Origin: Coccinella septempunctata
Lineage: Eukaryota; Arthropoda; Insecta; Coleoptera; Coccinellidae
Direction of reading: 5' to 3'
DNA: 64,000 bases
Assembly (NCBI RefSeq): GCF_907165205.1
Contig: NC_058190.1
Coordinates: 11,292,001 to 11,356,000, forward strand
The position numbers were made by a program, and so were the translations under genes. Below the pieces are notes generated by a model. The model ran no database searches. It saw only the letters and a list, made by a program, of their open reading frames with translations, and was not told where the DNA came from. This document shows positions 32,950 to 44,171 of this stretch, one piece after another (position 1 is the stretch's first letter; the number at the start of each line of letters is the position of its first letter).

Positions 32950-33900
32950 GACCAGTGAGTTTCACAAAACAAAGGATAATATTAAAGGTGTTGTGCTGAA
33001 AAACAATAAGGCGATCAGAATCTCGGGGAGGGCCATGGCCCCCCTGGCCTCCCCCTGCGGGCGCCCATGACCTAATATGTTCTTGTCAAGTTTGTCTAAT
33101 GACAGATTAATTTCTGTGTGAAATATTCTGAATCTTGATCCTAGGATACCAAATGCATTCTCAACTACTCTCCGTGCTCTGAAGAGACCATAATTGAATA
33201 TGCGTTTGTCGTGATCCAAATTGAGGTCTTGCATAAGGTTTGATGGAATTCTCAGCAAATGCCTCATCTCCAATGAATACAAAATTCAAATTTCCGATAC
33301 TTTCTTGTGAAAGTGGTAAATTCAGTATTTTCTATTACACCCCCATCCGAGTTTCTTCCAGTATGAACGTCCCCAGAAAACGACTCGTTAGTGGTACCCA
33401 TAACACTTGGCTTGGCAGAAGTGCCATCTTGGAAGTACATCTTTCCTTCGGAATATTTAGTGTTATTTCTTTATGGTCCTCAATTTCGATTTCCAGTCTG
33501 CCATGGATTGCAATAACAAATAGTAATTTACATACTATGGTTCAAATAAATAACTAATGGATAGTACGATATGCATTATGTAGGTACCGTTACCTAGATC
33601 TTTAGTGATTAGGTTGAATACAGTTGATATATTTCATTATAAATCCACTCAAGTTGTGAAAGCCAATCTAGTTTAAAAAAGATTTACCTACATTTTGCCA
33701 TTTCTCCATTGGTTTTTGCTGGAAGCTCAGACTATTTAGAATTAAAATGGTGGTTGCTTCTTTCCACAACTCATCATATTTTTTTTACCATTTACAGCGT
33801 CGAATTTCTTCGTCAATATTTCTGGATTATGCTCCAGAAATACTGACCACTGCTGCTGATTTCTTCTAACTCTTCGGATCATGGTTTCTGAAACATTTAA
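32950..33900 (-). pseudogene. PIF/Harbinger transposon relic (HARBI1-like plus Myb-like)
   Basis: The frame at 33282-32962 contains FNYGLFRARRVVENAFGILG, a signature of HARBI1/DDE_Tnp_4 transposases near the C-terminal catalytic residue. Upstream on the same strand (33440-33240), broken frames read SFSGDVHTGRNSDGG and then FVFIGDEAF, the region around the second catalytic Asp. At 33890-33700 the stretch RRVRRNQQQWSVFLEHNPEI resembles the MADF/Myb-like partner protein of Harbinger elements. The gene is interrupted at about 33066 by GC-rich sequence (GGGCGCCCATG) that looks like the end of another element. Confidence 0.75.
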
Positions 33901-34515
33901 AACATTGGAGTATACATACAATATAGAGTTCTTTACATTACCTTCACGATTGGAAAGATTCTAAAGAAAGAAATATTGAAGAAAATTCGTATCTAGATTG
34001 AACACAGTATTATTAACCTTTTTCGAAAAGGATCATATTCGCAAATTGCCTTTAGGATATTATTCAAGAGGCATAGATTAATATTCAAGAATTATTCTTC
34101 ACTTAGTTGGCAGTAGAAATATATGGATGAACTAAGTAACATAATTGTATACTTATAACAAGTTTATTAAATTTGAATTTAATTCTAATAACACAAAAAG
34201 AGGGAGCGTTAATTTTGAATTTTTTACTTTGACAATTGACATTTTACGAAATACATGTGACCAAATCCAACCAATCATAACAGCCTACATCGTGAACGTT
34301 ATCATAACGCGTTCCAAAACTTATCGTTTCGCTTGGACTTCGGGTTTTTCGTTCGGCTACGACTTTTGTCGAATGCTCTTACAGAATACCAATCCGACGA
34401 AAATGATCGCTTCGCTTCGATATCGTTTCGTTTTTGGCTTACAGAATCGCCCGACAGGACATACAACAGTTCTGAATTGGGTAGGGTTCAGGAGGTTGTA
34501 AAAATATTTGGACTC
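33901..34515. other. No gene recognised
   Basis: Short frames at 34145-34596 overlap a degenerate repeat and look accidental. I see nothing else. Confidence 0.35.
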
Positions 34516-34645
34516 AGATACAAGGGCATCCGGCCTTAGTTTTAGACTTAGATACAAGGGCATCCGGCCTAAAGTTCGACTCGGATACAACGGCATTCGG
34601 CCTCAGATTTCGACGCAAATACAACGGCATCCGGCCTTCGGGATA
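34516..34645. repeat. Minisatellite, about four units near 36-40 bp
   Basis: Units share GATACAA(G/C)GGCAT(C/T)CGGCC, followed by a variable A/T-rich spacer. Four degenerate copies are in tandem. Confidence 0.75.
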
Positions 34646-35785
34646 CTAGGAAGGGTAAAATCCACAAAAGTTGTATGTTTGTCCAGTAACACAAATATGA
34701 ATTATTTCCGCTCTTGGCTATCACGTTCAAATATATCAGGTATTGACCAACTCAAAAAAAAATGATAATAATGAAAGAAAAGGAAAAATGATTATTAATG
34801 GTCCTAAATGCAATTACAGTATTCACCCTGTTGGTCGTAACTAAGTAATCGAATCATTGGCTTGGCTTGGAGACGCTTCAGCAACATTTACAAGTATTCA
34901 TAAGATTGGCACAAAAAAATATGCAGAAATTAAGAAATTAATACCATAAATATTACATAACGTAAGCGCATTCATCATAAAACAAGTTGATTATAATTAC
35001 TAGCCCTCAAATTATAACTTGTATCGAATTGGAAGCCAAAGTAAAAGCGTCTAAAATGGCGTCTAGCGTCCTTATGACGAGTTCAAAGAAAGGCTCAGAA
35101 AGTACGTTATTATCTAGAATAAGGAAAATGAGTCATATTTATTGTGTGTGAAGCACATAAAATAGAAACGAACGATATTGACCCTCGAATAATAAACGGA
35201 ATATATACCTTAACAATGAATATTAATAGAATGCATTAAGTACCCAAAATCGCACATCAATGAAACCTTCAAATTAGTAAAACAAGAAACGGTAATAATG
35301 AAATGCGTGGTAACTTACATATGAAATTCACAGAACAAAATGAAGAAAAAAATAAGCTTTGTCTTACGCAAAATTCATTCTAGAGAAAAACTAACAGGAA
35401 AAACTGGTTTAACTCGTTTCAAGAAAGGACGCTTAATGAATTACTCATTAGGGATTTCTTGGCTTTAAGATCTCAAGTAATTAAAAAAGAGCATCTTCAA
35501 GGGCCTGCGCCATCTCCCCTTTCAACTCGACAACTCGTACAGAAAACCCTCTCTAAGATTTCATTTCGTCTTTGATCGAGTCCACTAGAGGGCAGTATTT
35601 ATGGCAATAATGAAAAAAAAAACCGTCCCTTCTAATAATTGCCGGTAATACAAAATTGTTCAACTACTCCGAAAAGTGCTTCTTTATTACCAATGATAAT
35701 GACCCATTAATAACAGTCATCCTAATGAGCCAACAGCTGCTAGTTAAACGTTCGACTTTACATTAAACAATACGCACGCATTGAA
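34646..35785. other. AT-rich, nothing recognised
   Basis: No open frame or repeat of note on either strand. Confidence 0.4.
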
Positions 35786-36060
35786 TTATTCACTTTTCCG
35801 AGCTCCCTCTGTGAATTCGCCATACAAAGCTATTTTGGCTAGTCGTGTGTCGTGCATCCTCAGAATGTGGCCGCTCCATCTGAGTCGGGCCCCCGTTACT
35901 TGAGTCTCAATTGTTATACAACTCGCGCGTTGCAAGACTTCCGCATTCGACACTTTGTGGAACCATCTGATGTGCATTATTTGTCTTAGATGACGTTGTT
36001 GCGTTTGTTCAAGCTGTTTAATATGTCGCCTGTAGGGCGTCCAGCTTTCGCTTTGTAAAC
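35786..36060 (-). pseudogene. LINE reverse transcriptase C-terminal fragment
   Basis: Read on the minus strand it contains ESWTPYRRHIKQLEQTQQRH and then the IRWFHKVSNAEVLQRA and RLRWSGHILRM blocks. This is the conserved region after the RT palm in many arthropod non-LTR retrotransposons. It is a 5'-truncated scrap, as is usual for LINEs. The clade cannot be assigned from this piece. Confidence 0.78.
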
Positions 36061-37636
36061 ATATTTTTCAATATCGGGAAATGGTTCGAACAATTTGCAA
36101 CCCATAGTTGCTCACACATCTTCAGTAGAAATGGTGGAAATTGGTGTGAAAATATAATATTGAAAATTCCAGAGCCCAAAATCTATCGGGAACTGAAAAA
36201 CTAGCGATCACCTGAAGTAAGGCACATTTTTCAATTGATGATATTAATTTGATCTGATGAGATGAATTTGATACTTGTTCCGTTGCTAGCAATATGTTTT
36301 GCAAACTCAAAAAGATTTGGCTGTTTTCTTTTATGTTCGCAACATTTTTTTTTTAATTTCACTCAATTATAATTATTCAAGTAGCTGTGCATTTCAAACT
36401 TGAGGACTTCTCTGTCTCGTCGTATATGTATGTACATGTAATTGCTTGAATCTCCGAATCTCAATTCCTCTACTTTGGTTATGACATGCCAAAAATATAA
36501 GATGACAGAATCGAGAAACTCCTAAGAATCAGTTTCGCATTTACTAAGAAGTCCTAACCTCTTATTGAAATTCATCTCCATCCTGGCGTTCGATACTCGA
36601 ATATGTAGGAATGTCATCCCATGTGTAAAAAAGTTAGATTTACTATGAACATATCCGATTCTGTATTCTCGAACTATGAAATATCAAAATATTCCTCCAA
36701 GATTCAGAGGCACTGCTTCCAATGGTATTTAGGGATCATATCTTCCTACAGGTTCTAGTTCCTATAAATTCGAGAATCGATTCCTTGAACGGAACTACTA
36801 CTTGTGCAAAACTTTTTGCTTATATATTTTGAATCCCTTGAATCAAATTTCCTTATAGAGTTTTCGGTCTGATTTTTGTCGAAATATCAAATGAAATATT
36901 TCTGATGAAGCCATAAATTAGGATAGGATTTTCAAGAAATGAATCTTTGGTCTTAGACTATTAGTATGAATTGTTATAGATGTAACTTGTTCCATTTATA
37001 ATATTTGTATCTACCCCATGCAGAATACTTATGATACATGGTACTGGTACTGACCGAGAAAATGGTTCTATATTCGTCAATCATATATTAAAAAGCGCCT
37101 TTATCACGAGGCAAAGACAGAAACTTACCACTTGAATTACTATTGATGGTTTCTAAATGCTTCATTGTAAAGAGAGAACATGACTTGGCTCATGCAAAAT
37201 TATGAAGTCTCATGAACCATTTCGAAAGTAATAGTGGAGGGGGTTTCAATTTGAAAAAATGGTCTATACCGACTGAAGACGATCGAAAATATTCCTTTTT
37301 CTGAAAAGCAACTACTAGTTATTTGACCGTTAAAGTATCCTGCATGGTTTGGTTTTGCCATTACAACTAAAATACTTCAGTTGTGCTCTGATTTTGCCAT
37401 GGAATTCATTCGAAAATATTTAAATACTTACACATCTTTTACAATAATGCTGTGTTTGCACATTTACGTTTTTGTTCGAGGCAAGCTATTCTCGACAAGA
37501 TTTTCCTATGTTGATCCGACTCTTTTTTATGGCCATCAGAAAAATTTCGTATTTTTGGGACGCAAGATATAAGTATATTTATGGATAGGATTGAGAATAT
37601 GCCTATACCGATGCAACAACCGATTTTGATCACTAA
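36061..37636. other. No gene recognised
   Basis: AT-rich with short frames on both strands (36122-36310, 37381-37633), none with recognisable similarity. Confidence 0.4.
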
Positions 37637-37806
37637 CGGCCGTTTTCAATAAACCTATCAATCCTTTGTTTCACTTACTGACGATTGGTAACCATTGGTA
37701 ACCATTCTAAAATTTATCTACAGATAGATCATAGAAACGAAATTTCATGCATTTTCTATCTTCAGTAACTGAAACAATGGATAGATAGGATTATTGAAAA
37801 CGGCCG
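37637..37806. mobile_element. Harbinger-type MITE, 170 bp
   Basis: Nearly the whole element is an inverted repeat. The ends are CGGCCGTTTTCAATAA with a following CCTATC block, and TAA is duplicated on both sides (37634-37636 and 37807-37809). TAA target duplications point to PIF/Harbinger. Confidence 0.82.
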
Positions 37807-37809
37807 TAA

Positions 37810-40100
37810 GGGATTCAAAATTTCTGAAATTATAAGGGCATTTTGTATCTGCTGCGAAATTGATTCTTTTTCTGTGTTTTTCACTAAAAGGCAGTTTGTT
37901 TGAAGATGCGAAGGATCTGATTAAGTGGATTCATGGAACATTGAGTAAATAACAGTTGACAATTATCGAGTACCAAGCATCAAAAATGTTACCATTTATG
38001 CAGACCAAATTAATGATTGGAAACCGGATGCAATATTCTGTTGCGAAGTGTTGCGAGACATCAGAATCAACACCGCTTGCAACACTTTTTATGAGAAAAA
38101 AATTGATGCGCAACTTCACGCAACAAAATCTTACATCCGGTGAGTTTTCGGCCTAAGCAGGAGCATATTTCCAGATCAAGCCGTTTGAAAGAACACTCAG
38201 TTTTGGCCAAGAAGGCATAGAAAGAAAGCGCAATTCATACCACCTGTTGGAAGGGTAATGATGAAGTCGGCTTAATAATGATAGCTACGCCACTGCGCGC
38301 TAATGTGGCGTAGCATCTGGCTACACCCAAGTGACTCCTAGATGCCTCCTCTCTATGTCTTCTTAGTTTTGGTAGAAGTAAGGTTGAGTTCTATAGCCGG
38401 ATTGGCCCAATCCACGATTAAATATACAAGGTTTTTACATATGATTGTAACATCGCATTGGACTTTCAATTAATTACATTTTCCTGCCCACTACATTCTC
38501 ATTATTGATTCTCTTCTTGAAATATCAAGAATGTCCAGAAAATGTGAAAATAATTGAAATCTGTCGAATGAAAATATTTCGACTCCCACTGCGATGTCAC
38601 AATCATCCAGAAGAACCCCAGAGTTTAGCACAATAATAATATGGCTTTCATTCAAAATTTTCCTCGCTTGATTTCTTTTTGTGGCTGCATAAATAATTTC
38701 ATTGCAATTAACATATTCAACTCTTAGCTTATTGATAATTAGTACCTGTCATTTGCGGCTCCATAACTCCACACAAAAATGGTTATTCTGAACGTAAAAA
38801 TTTATCCTGAGTGGAAATGCAAGCAATGTTTGATAAATGAAAGCTCTGTATTTGATGTTGAATTGTGTTCAAAAATATTTTCAAGATAAATTCTGTGTGG
38901 CTCGTCGCTAGTTCAATGTTATGAAAGCTTGACATCGCTATTGACAACGATTTGCGGTTCAAACTATGCCATAATCTGCTTTCAATATTCACGAAATATT
39001 TGCAAACTTTTTTGCGTGTGACGTCACCGTTGAAACACCAAAATGCATATTTTTCAAAACCTTCGAAATATTTTTGAAAAACGTTCACGCCAAAATAGAG
39101 CTCAGGTTCATTTCACTTTCACAAAATAATCTGATATAAACCATTACATTGTCATACATATATTATGTTACATCGTATTATTGAGAATTACCTCAAACGG
39201 CTGAATTTTCACAGATACTTAAATATCATTTCAATTGAATAATTTTCTGTTATTCATGAATTTCAGCGTAATTTTGGCATATATCGCTAAGAAAATCTTT
39301 GCAATAAATGAACAATTGAATCGTCGATAGGGATGGGTCGTCGACGAATTTCTCGTTAACTTAACTAGACCGTTATTTTCCGTTGATCAACTAGTTGAAT
39401 TCGTCAACTAGTTGACGCATCAACTACGTCAATTGTGTAGTAGTGGACTAGACGCTTGAACTTGAAACGGTGTTAACCGATCAACGATATACCGCTAGGC
39501 AACTAGTTAGTGGTTATGGCATATTCGCTTGATCGTCGCTTAACATGTCACACGAAGTTTTTTACACTTTTATTCGATTCAAATAGAACTCGTATCATTT
39601 TATCAAGTCAATATCAATATGTTATAGGTACTAGAATTTTCGTATTGTTGAGATTGATACTACCATTGAACTGCTTGTATATTAATATTATCAAGATATC
39701 AAATATGATTTGTAATTTGTTGCTGTTATATGAGTTATAACGATTTTTCAGTGGGATAGCAGCAATCTTCAATTAAATCGTGTTATTGTAAGTAGTTCTC
39801 CTGATGAAGAGATAATAAATTTATTTTATTAATATATATTATTATTCATTTGAAATCGGTCAACAAAAATAAATCAATTTTTTCTCGACTTCACTTTTGA
39901 CAATTATATGAAACGCATCGTTTGACTCGTCTACCTATATCGATATGCAAAATTGATGATTATTGCAATATCAATAAAGATTTAGAAAGAAAAGGGAATT
40001 GCATTTGTGAGAGTTTCTGAAAAAAGTACCTATCAGCATTGCTTGAATGCACAGAAGATATTTTCGGATGGAATGAAAAATGAATGTACAGAGTGCTCAG
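37810..40100. other. No gene recognised; scattered transposon ends
   Basis: A perfect 10-bp stem with an 11-base loop (38284-38314, GCTACGCCAC) looks like two hAT-type ends facing each other. At 39329 TAGGGATGGGTCGTCGACG resembles a hAT end, followed by a GTTGA/TCAAC-rich stretch to about 39500. Frames at 38783-39088 and 39510-39740 match nothing I know. Confidence 0.35.
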
Positions 40101-40104
40101 GAAA

Positions 40105-40416
40105 GAATGGCCGAATTTTCTCTTGCATCTCTTCGCATAAAAATAAGGCACTCGAGGTACAAAAGATAAGATATTTATGAAAAAAAAATATTAAACATTT
40201 TTTACATTTAACATTCGTGTACAGTACTATTTACAATTTGTTGAGAAAAAAATAGGAAAAGAATGGCTGAATTTTCTCTTGCATCTCTTCGCATAAAAAT
40301 AAGGCACTCGAGGTACAAAAGATATGATATTTATGAAAAAAAAAATATTAAACATTTTTTACATTTAACATTCGTGTACAGTACTATTTACAATTTGTTG
40401 AGAAAAAAATAAAAAT
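40105..40416. repeat. Tandem duplication, 156-bp unit, two copies
   Basis: The block starting GAATGGC(C/T)GAATTTTCTC repeats at 40105 and 40261 with only a few differences. Confidence 0.85.
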
Positions 40417-41216
40417 TGGCGACATTTAGGAAGAACTCTGCTGAAAGGCTGCAAAACGTTCTTCAAGAGAATTGACATTCTTCAACAGCCTGTTCGTATC
40501 CACTCCTGGACATAGGCCTCCCCTTGAATTTTCCAATTTACTCGATCTTGAGCCAATTGGTGAATTGGTGAATTGACATTAAGGAATATAATTTGTTCCT
40601 CTTTACTAGTCGTCAATCTTGTGCGCCTTGCATATAAATGCAAGGCGCAAGGTGCAAGATAATAATATCAGACCAGTTTTTGCGAATATCCGCTCGCATG
40701 GAACGGAGGTACCCAATATTGCACCTTGATTCAATAATTTTCTTCAAATTTGGGTAGACATACTGGTGTTGTCTCCACCATCCTTGAGGACTTGTGAAAT
40801 TGCCCTGGGCAAGTATTGTCCATACAATCTTATCAAATATATTCCAGGGACTTAGGTCATCTTGGTTTATATAGGGAACTCCAGTGACGGAGGAGGGGTG
40901 ACAGTCGCCATTTCTTCAGCTTCCGCAATCATTCCAGCAACTAGTTTTCTTATTTTTTCTTTAGTTTTCAGCGCTTCATTGTGGTCCGAAAATCCGTGGA
41001 TCTTGAAAGGAGGGTCCAAAAACGTATTTATCGAAAAAGTAGCACTTCGCTCTATACATTTAAATCGCTCTTCCAATCCCGACTTCAGAGGAAGTGCCGT
41101 TTCTCTCGATCCCTGTAGTAAGTCCTTTCTTGCCAAGAGCCTTTGGCATGCTTCTTTTAAGCAACGGGTTACTATAATTATAGTGCTACCCGTTGCATAC
41201 TTTTCGCCACTCATCG

Positions 41217-42296
41217 GCCTAGTGTAAGCTGACCAAATTATCCCCAGTTCAATGACTGACGGACCTGGTGAATGTGTATATATTTATACCTATATACAGG
41301 GCGACTCTTTGAATCGTAAAAATATTTTAACAGTAGATTCTTGAGGTGAAAAGAAACACTGTACCATTTTTTTTTCGATTCAGCGCTGATAAATATATAG
41401 AGCCATTTTAGTTTTCATAATGAGCTGTGCCACTCCTGGTAAAACAAAATAACCACATCTGTGGATCTTTTAAAAAGAGTTGCATTAGGTCAAAGTAACA
41501 AATTTTTCGAATTCCATACATATTTTTTATTTTCGAACGTCAAATTACTCGGAAACTATATTTCGAAATTCATTTCTTTCGATAAAACCGTTTGGGAGAA
41601 TTATAAAAATAACATTTTCTTATGTTTTTCAACAACCTGTCTCTTTCAAACCCAGCCGATTCGAAAAAAGTGGTAAGGCAAAAAAAAGTTTTTCTTGGAC
41701 CTCAAGACTCTAATGTAAAATATTTGTACGAGTCAAATACTCACCCTGTATATACTATGGTGTATATACGTATGGTGTTAAAAAATAATAATTTATTGTA
41801 AACAGAGACATAATTAAACTTTATAACAGCACAAAAACGAGAATATAATAATATTAATACAATGGTTGTGAATTACACTGTGGAATGAGATTAAGGCTTC
41901 AGGTGTTGCTAGAGAAGCTTCTTCATCCTCAAAATTTGAATGTCTGAAATATTTGGTAAGGGAGAAAAACGGTGCTGCTTTAACCATTTTTTTTTATGTT
42001 TGTAACTTGAAACATGCCGTACAATATCCCTTCTTTCTCCAAATGCAGTGCTTAATTGACCCAAACACTTCGTACATTAGAGTTCAGAATCAAGTTTTGT
42101 TTTTTTAAGGAATGGAAATTCTTTTGAAAGATCTTCCGTAAATTCGCTCTTTTTTTTTATTATCCATCTCGAATATTCTTGAGAAAAATACAGAATTGAA
42201 TTGAAGATTTGACGGACGTTTTCCAGTGACGGACTTCTTGAACGATTGAAGGAATGTCCCTCAGAATGACGGACGTCTGGTCACCTTAACCTAGTG
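41217..42296. mobile_element. Non-autonomous hAT-like element, GGTGACC family
   Basis: The element is 41225-42288 (1064 bp), with ends TAAGCTGACC and, inverted, TAAGGTGACC. Its flanks are an 8-bp duplication, GCCTAGTG / ACCTAGTG, with one difference. It splits the open frame of the surrounding hAT, and codons on both sides join cleanly without it. Inside is a smaller inverted-repeat unit (41297-41748). The rest carries a coding trace on the minus strand (about 42060-41870) with TKYFRHSNFEDEEASLATPE, the N-terminal region of another hAT family. Relatives are at 47864 and 56443. Confidence 0.85.
41297..41748. mobile_element. MITE nested in the GGTGACC element
   Basis: Its inverted ends begin CAGGG(C/T)GAGT(C/A)TTTGA and are followed by a TCGTA(A/C)AAATATTTTA block. 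They are bordered by TA, which suggests a Tc1/mariner-type MITE. The same unit sits at the same place in the 56443 copy (56513-56895) and begins at 47934 in the third, so it was part of the family before that family spread. Confidence 0.75.
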
Positions 42297-43500
42297 ATAT
42301 CTTCAAACGGACTCAAAATTTGACACAATTCATTATATTATATTCATAATAATATATATTATAGCGTCCAATCTTCTGTCGTTATCATTGGCAAACTTCG
42401 GTCCGCGAAAGCTAACGTGGACCTTATGGCTTTGTCCAACTCGATGAATCTCTTCAATGAAGAATGTTGAGTTCCACCTTGTATACACCGCTTGGATCAC
42501 ACGCTTCGGTTCTTGTCCCTGTTGGATTTGATATTTTTGTAGCCATTCCGAAGATAAAGTGCTCTTCTTCACGTGACCCACAATTCGCTCCACCTTTTCA
42601 ATTTCCGGCTTTACAATCTGAAGAGCGCCTTCTACAATTGAGTTAAGGCTATGAGCATAACAGCCAAAATGCTTCCACCCCAACTCCTCCCTTACCGCCT
42701 TGGCAATATTTGCAGCATTATCAGTGACCATGAAATTTACTTTACTTCTGAGATCATCTACCAAGGTGCCAATTCCTCTGGCGATATTCTCAGAAGTATG
42801 ATTGCCGGGAAACTGGCAACATCCCAATAAAACTGTTTTCAGTTCTAGATTTTTATTGAAATAATGGCCTGTGAGGACTTGGTAGCTCTCAGTTTTCAAT
42901 GAGGTTCACCTGTCAGCAGTCAGGCATATGCTCTGGACCTCAGTCGATAACTGAATCTTGAATTTCTCATGCAACTTCAAATATTGTTCTTGCATAATAG
43001 AATTCGATAATGTTTTTCTAGTGGGCAGTTGGTAAACAGGTATCCACCGGCAGAATTTTCTGGAAGCCCTTTCCTTTACAATGGAGAATGGATGGAAGCT
43101 GTCTGTGCACAAATCAAGCAAATCAAGGTTGATTTGTTTCTTTTTGCTCATTTGAAATTTTCTTGTTCAAATAGAAATCCATTAATTTGTGGAGTTTATT
43201 CGGTCTTTGGTCTTCATCACCAACAGCACATGTAATTGGTCCTGGATTCTGGTTTGCGTTACTAGTAGAACTAGTACTTGGAATACTAGGATCCACTTAT
43301 TATGAACACTGCGGTGTACTACGAGTTTCGGTTAGCGACGACAATGAGGAAAATACAGTCACATGTTTCCTTTTCAAGTGGCTTTTTAAATTAGCCGTTG
43401 TAGACTTATACGACAATTTATCTTTGCATAAATTGCATATAGCTTTTCCCGAAGAATCGTCTTTCGTGAAATGATGCCACAATTCACTACGTCCAGACAT

Positions 43501-44145
43501 ATATATACTTTATATAATGAAGTGGATTAATAATCTTTGTTCTTGAACTGTTATGTTTCTTTATATTGACTTGTTATTATACATATTAAAAATCGTTGGT
43601 ATAGAGGTTTGTTCATTTCTTATGTTCCCGTTGTAAACCATGTAGAATAAATAACTGTTATTTATTTCCATATAAAATGTTGAAAAAAATATTTCAGGAT
43701 TGGCATATGATGTCCTATTCAAGAATTTATCTACGGACCTACCTGTCATTTTAACAGTATCTTCAAACCTTCACCCTTGAACTTCTTAAGTTTAAGCCTC
43801 AATAGTCCGGGCAATGAAATCTGCCCGGACTACTGAAGTACTACTTACTGTATAATATAAAATCGTCTTCGCTGCCAAAAAATAAAGTGCCTCGTGACTC
43901 TGAAGAAATGCTTTTGAATAAGGCAGAGAATAATTTTGGGTATGATATAAAAAGCACCAGACGAAATTTACTGAATTATCGAAATAATTATTCGCCATCT
44001 TCAAAAAAAAAAGATGGAATATGCCTGAACAAAGAGTACAGGACTAATGTCTAACCATTTCAGGTTAGACAAATTGAAATTTAAATTTTTAGTAGGTAAA
44101 TTAGGGCAGAGAGAAAGGTATTATTAAGGAAAATCGAATACCGTT
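43501..44145. other. Spacer with one strong hairpin
   Basis: At 43803-43831 AGTCCGGGCA and TGCCCGGACT form a perfect 10-bp stem. No coding sequence was recognised. The 5' end of the hAT must be in this stretch but its inverted repeat was not identified. Confidence 0.4.
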
Positions 44146-44152
44146 AATTGCT

Positions 44153-44158
44153 TTTATT
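44153..44158 (-). terminator. Possible polyadenylation signal
   Basis: AATAAA on the minus strand lies shortly after the TAG that ends the leftmost copy of the repeated last exon (44172). It would serve a transcript reading leftwards through the array. Confidence 0.5.
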
Positions 44159-44171
44159 GCTTAACTCTCTA

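Larger units (their letters stand above)
40440..43500 (-). pseudogene. hAT transposase (ZBED type), split by an insertion
   Basis: On the minus strand the BED zinc finger (43500-43300) has ICNLCKDKLSYKSTTANLKS with the following H-x-K-x-x-H. A 43151-42906 piece ends LTADR, then a TGA where hAT proteins normally have Trp of the D-x-W motif. A long piece follows (42899-42333) with FMVTDNAANIAKAV, CYAHSLN and YTRWNSTFF. The frame then continues into the element at 41225-42288 and resumes at 41214 with GEKYATGS and FLDPPFKIHGF. Degraded dimerisation sequence follows to about 40440 (WWRQHQYVYPNLKK). Apart from the insertion, one nonsense change and a few shifts, the gene is recognisably complete. 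Confidence 0.85.

Noticed and set aside
40862..41227. 121-residue plus frame
   Set aside because: It is antisense to a clear hAT transposase piece (FLDPPFKIHGF on the minus strand).
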